From Pyropia yezoensis (lineage: Eukaryota > Rhodophyta > Bangiophyceae > Bangiales > Bangiaceae): a stretch of DNA of 64,000 nucleotides. Numbering within the stretch: the stretch's first letter is position 1; every line of letters starts with the position of its first letter. The position numbers and the translations under genes are program-made. The stretch lies in NCBI GenBank assembly GCA_009829735.1, contig CM020619.1:3168590-3232589 (forward strand), given 5' to 3'. The notes under the pieces were generated by a model, which saw only the letters and a program-made list of their open reading frames with translations, ran no database searches and was not told the DNA's origin. Of this stretch, positions 21,217 through 32,211 are shown piece by piece.

Positions 21217-22598
21217 CTGAGGGCCGGGGGGGGGGGGGGGGGGGGACGGGGTGGGGAAAGGGAGACACAAACAACAGCCAAGCGAGGGACAGGGAGTGGC
21301 TTCACCAAAGCCGCGCCGACCAAGACACACACGTCAGCGGAACCGGCCACACCACAACAGAATCAACTGCCCGCCACGGAGATGCGGCTGGCGCCGGGCG
21401 GATGACAGGCCGTGGCGCAATACCGCCACCGCCGTTGCCACCGCCACCGCCGCCACCGCCACCTCCCCCTAGGGTGTGACCGACCCACGCGGCGGCAACC
21501 TTCCCCCACGCCGCCAGCCTTTATCCGCCGCCCCCCCCGCCTCACCCCATCCTCTCCCTCAAAGCTGCCGAGGCCAGCAGCCCTCCCCACTGCAGACGCA
21601 CCTGTGCTCCCCGCTCAACGTGCCAGCCGCCCAACAGGCTGGCCACGGACCTTGGCGAGGTACCCGTGCATTGCGCGCGCCAGAGGCGGGCGGCCAGCCC
21701 AGTGTCTCGTTGACAGTGAAACATGGACGCAAGGGGGTAGCCGTGACAAGGGAGGAAGGGATGAAAAGAGGAGAAATGTGTAGCCCAACGCCAAGGAAGG
21801 GAGCAAGTGCAGGGAGAAGGGGTAGAGGAGGCAGGGGGGGAAGGTAGTTCCGGACACGGGGCTTGAGGCAGAGCGCGCCTCGGCCAGACAGGGTGGACTA
21901 AGGACCAGACCCCGTGGACTACGGACAAGACCCCGCAGTGGAGGGCGGCCCGTAGCACGAGTACGCCACACACCTCGGAGGGTGGCGGGGAAGGGCGCGG
22001 GCGGCCGCAGCCGGGACGCAGCCGCCGCCACCAGACGCACGCCCGCCACCGCCATGGACGGGAGCGCGTGCTGTAGCGGCGGGTCTTGGCGGGCGCACCC
22101 CGCAGCCCGCGGGCCTTGGCGGGCACGCCGGGCAGCTGCCGCGGCAGACGATTGGCGTGCAATGGCGCGGCGCGGCGCTGGGCACGGCGCGACGCGGGGC
22201 CAACGCGGGCGCCGCGCGGCGCCGCGAGCGCGCCACCCCAACGCGGAAGGTAGGGCGGAAAATAGGATGCATGGGGCCAACGTTCTGACAGAAGAGGCCC
22301 CCCCTTCTTGGGGCGGCTGTACCCCCCGCTGTTGGGTTACGCCGCACGAGCGTATGTGACATCTAAGTATCTCTCTCGGCAGAAGAAGAATTCTCATAAA
22401 CATTAATAATTAAAAGTAGCTTAATGAGCCCTTTGTTTTACGATGTGATTCGAATCACGACGCCCCGATTTTGTCCGAGCACCGAACGTGAACGCCCTCC
22501 CATTGGCTGACATGTGCCACATGGCAACTGCAGTGTTCAGGCGCGTTCCGTCTACGTTCGGCATGCTGCCTGAATAGAATTAAGTATCAGCATCCCAG
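21217..22598. other. Intron and upstream region of CDT2
   Basis: A run of about 18 G (plus strand, near 21,227-21,245) lies just upstream of the CDT2 acceptor, as in the kinase intron. The first coding exon must lie to its right, probably before about 21,600, but no frame could be chosen. A CCAAT core (ATTGG) lies at 22502 in CCCATTGGCTGA, close to an AT-rich island at 22,370-22,450 that contains the 14-bp perfect palindrome GTGATTCGAATCAC. Confidence 0.35.
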
Positions 22599-24933
22599 AT
22601 GAAATGGTCGGGGCACTCATCTAGACGTGTATGTACTGGTGTGCCCGATCAGCCCCGAAACGTGAGGAAACGCACAATGAGGGCATTCGTCGTCTGCAGT
22701 CTACTGCACTGGGCAAAACGGCCATCGACTGGACCCGCCTTGTCGGGTTTCTTCATGGACCGCTGCCCCATCGTCACCAGGACCCTTGACACGAACGCTC
22801 CATGTCTTGCCCCCCAGCCCCACTCCCATCCCTCTCCTATCCTGCAAGCCCCCCTGACCGTTGCAACCCCCACTCACGAGCAGTTGCGGGACCCCTCGCT
22901 CCTGCCGAGGCCAGTTCAGCCGCTGGGGATGCCTTATCTCTCAGCGTATCAGTAAGTTGCCTGTGCGGGGCGCTGGTGCGCCTCCTGAGGGTCCGCAGCG
23001 TCGTGCTGGGAACAACAGCTGCGCTTGCCAGAACGTTGCGGCTTCTTCACCGCATGCGGGGAAGGGAGTGGCAGGGGAAGGCAGGGCCTGAGAGGGCATA
23101 GGAGGGGAGACGAGGCGGTTGACCAGTCGGGGAGCTGAGGTGTTGGCTGGGAGAAAGCGTGAAGCAGCGCAATGCCTGAGCGCAAAAGTCGGGGTGCCTC
23201 CTGAAGCGCACCATACTTAAATGGCTGTCAGAGATTCTCGATCTCTACACGTGAACACTCGAGCGCCCGCTCGGCCCCTCGCTGGACACATTTGGGCGGG
23301 CGTCCCGCGCCCAGCTTGGCATTCCCGGCCGCCTGATGTAAGGCCTCCATGGTGATTCCCGCTGCTCTGATGGAAGAGCTGCCCCGTCCTCCCCAGCGTC
23401 AAACACTAAAATCTTGAAACCCCCCCTCTCGGTCCTTCTCCCCATCCAGCAGCGGGCTCACTCCAGAATTTTTCATCAACCAGAACCGCCTTCGTGCTGT
23501 GCCGTCAGCGAGACTTCCCAGGCCGGGATGAGGGGGGGGGGTGGCGGGGTGGGAGACAGCACATTGGCAGGCCCGCTTTGGGCAGCACCGCACCCAAGAC
23601 AGAACACATAGGGAATTGACCGCGAGTGCGGGGTCGCCAGCTGGGGCCGACCTCTCCCATGCCCGCCGCGATATCCAGTAGAGCATTCAGATCTGGTCTC
23701 ATGCGAACCAGCAGTGTACCCTGCCGCTTCCCACGCTAGCAGACCACCCCACAATGCGAGCACCCCCTCATGCTCGTAACGGCATCTTGTACGACCCGGG
23801 GCTGGGACTGTTCGCCCATATCCACGCAAATCATCGCGCCGGTTCAGTGGAATTCCTTTGGACGTCCAACCACACACGATTGGATGCTACACTATCCTAT
23901 GTACATTGAGACGAACCAGTCACTTCAGTGCTCTTCAAAGTTCAATAACAAACTAGGGGCAGAGACCTGCCAGGAGGTGCGGAAAGAAAGAACCCTGCCC
24001 CGTCCAGGTCGGAGAAGTCGGCGCATGGCCTCAACTCAGTGCAGCGCGTCGACCGCCAGTGCATGAACTGAAGCCATGCGACGACAGCTGCGGCTGATAT
24101 CCAAAGTGCTACGACCCTAATGAGTCGCTGTCACCAATGTCGCCTTTGCGAGCAGCGCCGCGATGAGTCAGGTGCATCGATCATTCGTCCTCTGGTGACC
24201 CTCATGTATCTGTTCTCTTTTGCTTGCGATGCCCGCCATCTTCACGTGACTCTGGTGGGCTGTGTGGCGCACTATGGACATATGGTCATGGTGACAACGC
24301 GGCAGCATGAGCGCCTAATGGGGCAGACTCTGCAACTCACCAGGGAGCCCTCCATGCATCAACGAAAACTGTGCATCCAATAGGAAGCGCTTTCGACCGA
24401 CTCAGCTGGCATGGATGGTCGGGTGACGCTTGAGACACACGGCCATGGGTGCACGTTGCGCGAGGAGAGGGAGGCAAATGTCAGCGAATGAGAGGGCGCA
24501 CGTGGCGTGCTGCTCCCCGCTGCAGCAAACGCGCCGCCGCATCCTTCCCCCCCCACCCCCCCCACCCCCCACCGTCCCTCGACCGCGCCCGACGCGCGTC
24601 CGTCGTCATGCAAGCACGGCGAAGGCTAATCTCCCTGAGGCCTGGTGCTGCTCTGAGGGGTGCCCTGCCTGCCTGAGGCTTAAACTTTAGACTGTCCTGA
24701 GACTACCTGTGCCCTGAGGCTGCCTTGATGCTGCCGTCGGAACCTGGAGACCGAGTTTCTCAACGTCACCAGACTTGTGCCCGTGAGACTATTTGCAGAC
24801 CAATGTGAGTCACCGCATTGATTTGAACAATGGGCCACGGAAGCTAACGACGTATGGTTTCGGAGGTATGTACAGCACGCGTGTTCCTCGTGGTTGTTCA
24901 CACCGCATTCTCCAGGTAGGGTCCACCACGACC
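22599..24933. other. Gene-poor, less GC-rich stretch; possible decayed repeat
   Basis: No open frame here shows a recognisable domain. Base composition is visibly less GC-rich and less low-complexity than the host genes on either side. From 24,630 to 24,780 a degenerate motif like CCTGAGGCTGCC recurs several times, and the stretch ends just before a primer-binding-site-like sequence at 24934. Together this suggests a decayed LTR and leader of a retroelement, but no matching second LTR is seen in the window. Confidence 0.3.
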
Positions 24934-24950
24934 TGGCGCCCAGCTGGGGA
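24934..24950 (+). other. Primer-binding-site-like motif
   Basis: TGGCGCCCAGCTGGGGA begins with TGG and resembles the TGGCGCC-type primer-binding sites of some LTR retrotransposons. It follows a CCAC/CCA-ending stretch that could be an LTR end. It has no adjacent gag or pol. The match may be chance in GC-rich DNA. Confidence 0.25.
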
Positions 24951-26389
24951 GCTCACTGTCTGCTGCCAAAAATCCAATCCAAGAAAGGGCAGACTCGCGG
25001 GGGACACCACCCCCAGCAACGGGCGCCGCTTCGCCGTCTGAGCTGGCCAGATGCGCAGCGAGATACCATCCCCGCCAACCAAACCACACCACGGCCACCA
25101 CACAAGCACGGGCGTCATTCCGTCTCCCCTCTGCTCGCCCCCCCTCCGCCGCCCTCCTCTCCTACCGCCCCAAACTCGAGATAGACCGGCCGCCGCCAGA
25201 GTTCCAGATTTTTTTGGCTGGCGCGAGAAACGAGCGGACCGGGACGCCGGCCTCGCCCGCGCTCGCCAGCTGGAGCCCCCCCCGCCGCCGGCCTGGTTGG
25301 CCAGGGCAGAGCGTCGGCCAGCTGGGGCGCCCGTGTGGCGATGCTGTGGTGGCGGCTGCCCCGTGCGTGCGTGGTCGTGAGGGGGGGGAGGGAAGCCCGC
25401 GGCGGCCGCCCCTCCCACCCCGCCGCCGCCCGCCTCCGGATGGGGCGGCGGCTCGAGCGGCGGGAGCGTCGTCCCCTCTTGACGAGGGGGTGCCCCCCCC
25501 CCCCCTGCACACCCCGGCACGGCACGGTCTCCGGAGGGAGCCACCGCGCCCCCTCCCCCACAGACGCGGACCGCCGCGGCCGCCTGTCCGCGGCGCGCAC
25601 GTGAGGGCGCTTGGGGGGGGCGGCGGCCGCGGGGGGCGCTTGCACCATCCCCGCATTGCCGCTCGCATTGACCACGGTAGACCGGTATCGGTGGCTGGCG
25701 CCCGCGCTCCCTCGTCCCCCCCACCCCCTACCCGCGCTTCGGCCCAGGGCACCCCCTGCCCGTGCTTCCCCCCAGAGCCCCCTCCCCCCCCCCACTCCAC
25801 ACGCGCACGGCGCCGCCGTGGAGGGAGTGCCCCTGCCGGTTCCATCGGGTGGGGCGCGCTGGCCTTATTGGTACATGCACAGGGACTCAGGGGGGGGGAC
25901 ACCGTCGCCGCCGCGGCCACCGACCCCCGCCGACCGCCGCCGACCGCCACCGCTGCCGCCACCCCCACCGCACACCGCGACCGAGCGCACGTGTGCACTG
26001 CCGCATTCCCGCTCTGTCTGCCCGGCCAGCCACACCCTGTGCCTTTCACATTCGTCGCCCATCCCCCTTTTCCCCCCCGGTCGCCGACGCTCGGCGCCCT
26101 CCTTCCCGCTCCCCCGCATCTGTCTGTCTGCCTGGCTTGACGGCTCCAAGCGCGCGGTCTGGCCAGTCCCGTGCACACAGGCCGTTGTCGGCGTGGGTGG
26201 TGGATGTCGCGTCCCATCGTCGTTGCTGGCGTGCCGACACTCACATTTTTCCTGAGTCACCCACCGCCGCCGACGTCGTCTCCGTCGTCACCGCCGCTGT
26301 TAGTGCTGCTGCCGTCGTCGTCGCCGCCGCCGCGGCCGCGACCGCGACTAGCTCGGCACCGGCACGTGGCCTAGCACCTTTGCCCGGCC
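24951..26389. other. Region with unresolved open frames on both strands
   Basis: Open frames run through this region on both strands. A leftward one (25795 to 25115) contains a more protein-like end (SQKNLELWRRPVYLEFG), and another (25724 to 24810) ends in a non-low-complexity stretch with PPKPYVVSFRGPLFKSM. Neither has a recognisable domain, and the rest is Arg/Pro/Gly translation of GC-rich DNA. I could not decide whether a gene is present. The last 200 bp should contain the promoter or leader of the homeodomain gene. Confidence 0.25.
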
Positions 26390-29190
26390 ATGCCCCACCG
26401 GGAAGGTGGGTCACTGTTGCCGCCGCCGCCGTCACGAGCTGGAGCAGCGAGCCGGGAGGCGACCGACGCGGCGCTGGCGCTTTCCTCATTACGACCCGGC
26501 CCGAGGGGAGGGGGTGGTGGGGAGAGAGAGGAAGGCCCACGACGGTCGCCGCAGCGACTGGCGCCACGCCCACCGCCGCAGCCGATGCAAGCTCCACCGC
26601 TGGCGTACACGCCCCGCGGGGCTGGCGGCGAGGGGGAGGACGCCCTCGCGACGATGTCCCCATCGGACAGCCGGGGCAGTAGCGACACCGACCCGAACTT
26701 GGCCACGGACCCTTGCACCACCAACGGAGGGGAGGAAGATGGCAGCGGTGGTGGTGGTGGTGGTGACGCGTCCCCCGCGGGGGGGGGGGTGGCGGCGGCC
26801 GGCACGGACCACCATCCTCCGTCGTCGACGGCGGTGGACAAGGCTGGTAGCCGCGCTAGTGGTGGCACGAGTGGCGGCGTCGGCGCCGGCGGTGGAGGAG
26901 GGGTGGTGGGTGGTGGCGGCGGTGGGGGGCGGTGGAAGCCGACCGAGAGCCAGCGCCGTCTTCTATCAGCCACCTTTGCTCAAAATCCCTACCCGGACGT
27001 CACGACGAAGAACTTGCTGGCGGAGCAGCTGGGGGTGAACCGCCCGCGTGTGTCCAAGTGGTTCCAGCACAGGCGCGAGAGCGCAACGCGGGCAGGGTGC
27101 TTTCAGGGCGTGGAGCAACGGGCTCGACGGACGCCAACCGAGTTGCTTGTGCTGAATGGTACGCAAGGGGGAAGACCGGGAGCGGAATGGGTGGGTGCGG
27201 AGAGGGAAATGAGAACGCGTTTCACTCTCTGCACGTTCTATGGCGTGCCTCTATGTACTTGCCATGGCGGACCATACGTTGGAGACCCGTACTGACTGGT
27301 CCCTGTGTGACTATCTTGCCCCTATGCTTGACGGTTGTGTCCTTTGTCCTCTGTTGTTGTGTGCGTGCGCCGCGCTCTCACTTGTTTCTGGTGAAAACCC
27401 TTGCAGAAACGTTTGAGAAGAACCCGTACCCGTCACACGAGGAGCTGGACGCCGTCTCGTCGCGCCTCAACCTGTCGGTGAAGCAAATCAAGCTTTGGAT
27501 GAAGCACCGGCGGTCTACCCTCTGTCGCCGCGGGGAGATATCCTTCCTCCGAAATCGTACTGCCAAGCATTCTCTACGCGCTGAGGACGTTGCCGCCCTT
27601 CGCGGCGCTCGCATCATGACCACCACCCCGACGGCTGAGCAGCTGCGCGCGCTGGCCGCGCACCTGCAGGTGGATACCCCGCTGGTAGCCGCTTGGTTTG
27701 AGCGCCAGTCTCTGGACAGCGTGTGCGAGAGCAGCCCCAGCCAGGCGGCGCCGCTCGATACCCCCGTGCCACCCCAGTTAGAAGTCCCGGCGAATGACAT
27801 TGCGGTTGCAGCTGCATCGGGGGCAAGGACAACAGCGCCGGCAGCAGAGGCATCAGCCGGTGGCACAGTGGGGGTGGGGGTTGGCGATGCCGCCGCCAGT
27901 GGTTCGCTAGCGTCTTCCCAGGCGCGCTGGCGGTCTGGGGCGGGGGTATCGCACAAGAGGACGGACCGTTCATGCTCGCCGTCTGAGACGAGTTCCTTCA
28001 ACCGCCAGTCGGTGCCGGCCGTCCGCACGCCCCGTACGGGATCAGCGGTGCCGACGCCGAGGGCGCCCGCGGCCGCTGCCTCTATTGGTCGCAAGGCGAC
28101 GGGGATGCCGTCGCAACCCAAGCGGCAGCGCACCTCCCTGGGCCTCTCGCAGGCCGGAGAGGGGGTGCGCGGTGGTGCTATCGGCCCCGTCGCCGCTGCC
28201 GCTGCCGCAGCGATTGCTCCCCGAGACGGTGCCGAGGATGGCGTCAAGGCGGGCGCGGACCCCCTGCGGGTGGGTGCCTCGGTGACCCCCGACCTCCGTG
28301 AGCCATGGGCGCGCTCAGGCGACCCCCGGGTGGCGCCAGCGATGTTTACATCGCCCAACCTGGGGGAGAGCCTCGGCACGATGGAAACGCTGCCGACCAT
28401 GACACCTCCACTGATGCAGCAGTCTTTTTATCCGCCTGGCTTTTACTCGCCCATTCCTGTATCGCGGGAGGGGGTCAACACGGCGACGCCCTCGTACTGG
28501 GCCAACGTCAGCGGCGGTCGCCGACAACACCCCCTGCCACAGGAGGTGTCCATGACCTCCCCGCTGCTCCGACAGCCAGAGGTCGTCATGCGCTCAGAGA
28601 CCGGACGGAGCTTCCAGTCGCCGATGCCGTCCCCTGCGATGGTTGGGCCGACCGGCTACGCGGCGACGCCGGCGGCGGCGGCGGCGGCGGTGGCCGAGGC
28701 GCCCGAGCTCTTCCCCGGCGTCAACCCCGCAACGGGGATGACCGCGCACCAGGCCATGTACTACTCGTTTCCCCACACGTTTCACCCCATGTACCCGTCG
28801 CAGATGATGCAGTACAGCATGTCGCGGCTCTCTGGGGGGGCGCCCATGGCCCTTCATGCTATGCCCTTCCCTGCAATGCAGGCGGGTCACGGCGCGAAGG
28901 GGCAGTCCCACTCTGCGCAAGACGTTCACGGCGGAGGCGGCTCGACGGCGGCAGGTCACCCGTCAGGCTTGGCCGCGGGAACTGCTGCTGCGGGGGCGGC
29001 GGCGTCGGCGGCGGCGTCTTCCCATGCAGCACGGGCACCCGGCTATGGTCCTCCTCCGCTCGCGCCTGGGTCGTACGGGGGTCATCCGCCCCAAATCGGG
29101 GGCACCCCCGCGAGTGCGCCCCAGGGCGGTTCCGCTGGTGCGCAGATGGCACCGACGGTGACGATGGGTGGCACACTGGCGCAAGCGTAG
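26390..29190 (+). CDS. Protein with three tandem homeodomains, one intron
   Basis: An in-frame TAG at 26372 precedes the chosen ATG. Exon 1 is 26390-27158, the intron 27159-27406 (GTACGC...TTGCAG) and exon 2 27407-29190, giving 850 residues; the junction codon becomes GAA. Homeodomain 1 (about residues 183-237) has FAQNPYPDVTTKNLLAEQLG and WFQHRRES. Homeodomain 2 is split by the intron, joining PTELLVLN to ETFEKNPYPSHEEL, and ends LWMKHRRS. Homeodomain 3 follows closely with TPTAEQLRALAAHL and AWFERQS. The N-P-Y-P turn and W-F/M helix 3 resemble TALE/KNOX-like or fungal homeodomains. All three lack the Asn of the WFxNR core (His, His and Arg instead). The long C-terminal part is Ala/Gly/Pro/Met-rich and probably a transactivation or interaction region. 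A nuclear DNA-binding role is inferred. Confidence 0.82.
27159..27406 (+). other. Intron of the triple-homeodomain gene (248 bp)
   Basis: It has the donor GTACGC after GAATG and the acceptor CCCTTGCAG. Splicing is in phase 1 and restores an uninterrupted second homeodomain (LLVLN-ETFEKNPYPS), which strongly supports both boundaries. Confidence 0.85.
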
Positions 29191-29889
29191 CGCTGTCGGG
29201 GTCTTGCTTTCGTAGTATTGCGTGTGGCAGGCGCCTAAGTGCGACCAGCGGTATTATTGAACGAACAGACATGCATGCACACATCATCAAGTGACTATCC
29301 CTGCCGCCAGGACAACTGCATTCAGGCACCGACTCAACACGACAGCCCAAACATGGAATGAGCTGGCTCGTGATCAAAAGAAGGGGCGCGCCCAAGAGGA
29401 AAGGGCAACAGACACGCGGCAGAGATACGTCGTGCTGGCGCACCCAGCAGTCTCCCACTGTCCCACCGCCCACACACTGAAAGGGTCCACCGCCAGGCGG
29501 CGCTCAGCTCCGCCCCCGCAACTCGCAAGGACCTCGCCACCTCGCCCAAGGCCCATAATCCACCCGACCACTCGTCGCCATGCGCAGGCCATCGCGGTCC
29601 GCGGCGCCCCAGCGCGCATTCCCGCCGGGAGGGCCGCCGGGAAACGCCACCGCGGCGTAACCCCGTCTTGCAAACACAAAACCCCAAGCCTCTGCCTAGC
29701 AGAGCCCGGCCCACAAACAACGGCAGAGCAACATCCGCGACGGTCCCGTCGCGGAGCAACCCGGAATCCCTTCCCCCCCCTCCCCCCCTCCATCAGCTGC
29801 GCGCGCTGGCGGGGGCAATGATGGAGGCCGGCCGCCGACAATGGGCGGCGCCAGCACCGGTGCGGTGCCGGCCAAAGCGGGTGGGGCTG
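29191..29889. other. Convergent 3' flank between homeodomain and PET100 genes
   Basis: About 700 bp without a supported gene. Composition is intermediate. Overlapping short open frames on both strands show no motif. Confidence 0.4.
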
Positions 29890-30661
29890 TCATCGCTGCA
29901 CGCGGGGCGGCTTCCCTACTCCTTCCCCCCCCCCAGCCCCTCCGTCGGCTGCCGTCGCTGCCGCCACCGCCGCCACCGCGCGAGCCTCTTCGCGCGCGCG
30001 TTCGCGGCCAACGAGGCGGGCCATCTCGTCGGGGGCAGGGGGGGCCGGGCCCTCAGGGGGGTACACCACATACGAGCGCTGTGACCGCAGACCAACAGGG
30101 GGATGGGGCAGGGGAACGGGCGTAGCGACGTGTAAACAGGGCGGGAGACAGGGGGCGCGCATGCGGAGAAAATGAGCAGACGGGGGAGGACAAGGGGGGG
30201 GCGGGGGGCGGAAGGGCGGGGCAGGAAGAGCAGGGGGGGGGGGGGGAGCATTGGACGACCAGGCAGTGGGGAGAGCGCGTAGCCGTTTTAGACGAGTGTG
30301 CCGTGGAGTCTGCACCTGCGCCACAGAAGGGGTGTCTCTTCACGCAGGGTGAGCCGTGTACCCAACCAGTGCCTCGTTGCATCCCAGGGGAGCGCGCGCA
30401 ACCGTAGGTTCGCAACGCCCACCCCAGGACAAAAAAAACAACAACAGAGGGCACAGCAACAACGACGGGGCGCCCCCACCGTGGACGCACCTGTTGGATG
30501 ATACGCTCCAGGTAGGGGTACGCCCCCGACCCAAAGTAGTAGGACGCGCCAACCGGCACGAGGAGGTAGACGGAAAACTTAAACGCCTCGAGCCGCCGCC
30601 GCCGCAGGCGGGTGGCCAGACTGGTCGGCAGCCCCGCCGTCAGCCGTGTCCAGCCAGCCAT
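29890..30661 (-). CDS. PET100: PET100-like cytochrome c oxidase assembly factor, one intron
   Basis: Exon 1 runs from ATG at 30661 to 30491 (57 codons) and ends YPYLERIIQQ before a GTGCGTCC donor. The intron is 30490-30079, and exon 2 (30078-29890) follows a GGTCACAG acceptor with RSYVVYPPEG. Both junctions are phase 0, giving 119 residues. The core LEAFKFSVYLLVPVGASYYF is the single membrane segment with the preceding L-E-x-F/K pattern of PET100, followed by a charged, Glu/Arg-rich C-terminal helix (MARLVGRERAREEARAVA). PET100 is a small inner-membrane protein needed for assembly of mitochondrial complex IV. The length fits the family (about 75-120 residues). The Arg-rich N-terminus before the membrane segment could serve as a targeting signal. 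Confidence 0.8.
30079..30490 (-). other. Intron of the PET100-like gene (412 bp)
   Basis: The donor is CAACAG|GTGCGT and the acceptor GGTCACAG|CGCTCG, read on the minus strand. Phase 0. The intron contains a run of about 13 G (plus strand) near 30,236. Confidence 0.75.
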
Positions 30662-31150
30662 GGCGGGGGCGACAGCGAGTAGAGTGAGTCGGGGAGGGGG
30701 GGGGGGGGGGGGAAGGCTCGTGCCCGTGGAGCAGGGGGTAGCGTGGGGCGGCGCCAGCCGTGAGGGATGGTCGAGCGGCGTGTTGTGCCGACACACCGGC
30801 ACCGTCGAGGCGCAGCGCTTCGGTGAGAAGTGCGTATCTGATATCTATGGAGCACGCGCTGGAGGATGGCCAGGGAGTCGAGACCCAGACAAGTGCTACT
30901 TCTTCATGACATTTTGGCGAAAGGTGTAGAAGTCAGGGCACACCACGTGAAAATCAGCACAGTTGGCTGTTGGAGAAACCTTCTCAAGACGGATGTGGGA
31001 CGATGGTTCGGCAGCCACTATCTACACAGCCCTTCCGCTGCCAAATCCACTGACAATCCAAAGCCGACCCACAGCTAATCAGTACGGTACGATTTATGTT
31101 TCCCCGTCGGTATCGCCCTCGCTCACACGACCATGCCAGCGAAGTCGACC
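30662..31150. other. Region between PET100 and the broken cellulase
   Basis: About 490 bp with no supported gene. It should contain the PET100 promoter, including an AT-richer stretch at about 30,830-31,090. The 3' continuation expected of the GH45 gene is not found here. Confidence 0.35.
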
Positions 31151-32211
31151 TTAGGCGGCATCGCCCGTCAGGCCCGCGGCGCCCGACACGGCGGCCGCCG
31201 CAAAGCCGTAGGAGAGGGTGCCGCTCACCTGCCACGACGCCGCGTTGGTGCACGCGCCGGCGGAGCCGCCCGCGTCGCTCACGGACCGCTCGTTGGCGCC
31301 CGCGATGGAGCCGTCGCCACAACACGACAGGACGGGGGTGCGGAGGGTGCCCTTGCCAGGCCAGCTACAGGACGGTTTGCAGCAGTCCCAATAGCGGGTG
31401 GTGTAGGCGCCTGACACCCAGCCGCCCCCGTCGTCCCCGCCCGCAGGGGGCGGAGGTGACGATGGCAACAATGGCGGGGGCGCACGCCCCCCGCCCCCCC
31501 CACCCCCCCTCCGATGCCGCACGAGAAGCCCCCACACTCATCGCAGCGGCTGGGCGAGTAGGTGTTGTGGCAGAACTGTCCCCACGCAGGGGGCAGAGCG
31601 CGCCATACTGGGGCGGTAGACTCCTGGTCTGACCGGTTTCTCCCTTTGCATTTGATCCCGAATTTCCCTAAGTCAGGGATACTTTTCTTGATAGTAAATC
31701 CAGCATGGATTTGAGGATTTTCTGCATTTTGTCGTCTTGAACTTTCGTGTGGCCCGGTGGGCAGGTGCTGGGGTGGGAGATTCTGAGTGGCGAGATTCTG
31801 AGAGGACCCTGGGGGGATAAGGGGAGGGACAGCGGGGCTTGGCCTCGCTTCCCCGTCCCGACCAAGAAACTGTTGGCCCACACATCATCATCTTGTTTAC
31901 TCTTGGGGGGATTGCCCCACAACAGGGATAGCGTGTGTGCGACTTGCACTTCTTCCGGTTCCCCCAACACGGGAGGCAGCCCTTGTGCACCGCCCCAACT
32001 TGGGTGCTGCGTGCGCAAGTGGTTTTTGCCACAGGTGTCGGTGGTATGCCCACCTTCACAGCCGTTGCACACGTGGTGCGTGTCCCAGCAGCAGGTGATA
32101 GGGCCTCCTGCGGCGGCGGCCACGCCCACCCCCCCGGGGGCGGGGGCAGCGGCGAGCAGCAGAACCACCACCAAGGCGGCTGCCGTGGTAGTTTGAGATA
32201 TGGGACGGGAG
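31151..32211 (-). pseudogene. Broken secreted GH45 endoglucanase interrupted by a solo LTR
   Basis: Read leftward, the host sequence first encodes a signal-peptide-like hydrophobic core (ALVVVLLLAAAPA), then a Cys-rich module (ITCCWDTHHVCNGCEGG). It is interrupted by the LTR at 32033-31566 and resumes YSPSRCDECGGFSCG, a Gly linker and the GH45 signature TTRYWDCCKPSCSW, whose Asp is the family's catalytic nucleophile side, then ACTNAASWQ and LSYGFAAAAVSG. GH45 enzymes cut beta-1,4-glucans. Taking out the 468-bp LTR and one 5-bp duplication keeps the reading frame exactly, so the module and the enzyme belonged to one gene. It is further broken: a frame change at a C/G run near 31,490-31,510, loss of the rest of the catalytic domain after the stop at 31151, and no start codon, because the gypsy element abuts its 5' edge. 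Confidence 0.75.
31566..32033 (+). repeat. Solo LTR (468 bp) inside the GH45 gene
   Basis: The unit starts TGTGGCAG and ends TTTGCCACA, so it has the TG...CA ends and 7-bp inverted ends (TGTGGCA/TGCCACA) of the gypsy LTRs found at 32212, 43809 and 46728. It is flanked by the direct repeat GGTGT (31561-31565 and 32034-32038), a 5-bp target-site duplication. Its sense orientation is plus, opposite to the neighbouring gypsy, and it is the most diverged of the four LTR copies. No internal element sequence remains, as expected after LTR-LTR recombination. Confidence 0.92.

Noticed and set aside
22448..22461. GTGATTCGAATCAC as a tRNA T-arm
   Set aside because: It is a perfect palindrome without the 5-bp stem and 7-base loop of a T-arm, and no acceptor, D- or anticodon arm can be drawn around it.
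25162..26244. 360-codon minus-strand frame as a gene
   Set aside because: It overlaps equally long frames on the other strand, is Arg/Gly/Pro-rich and shows no motif; kept only as an unresolved region.
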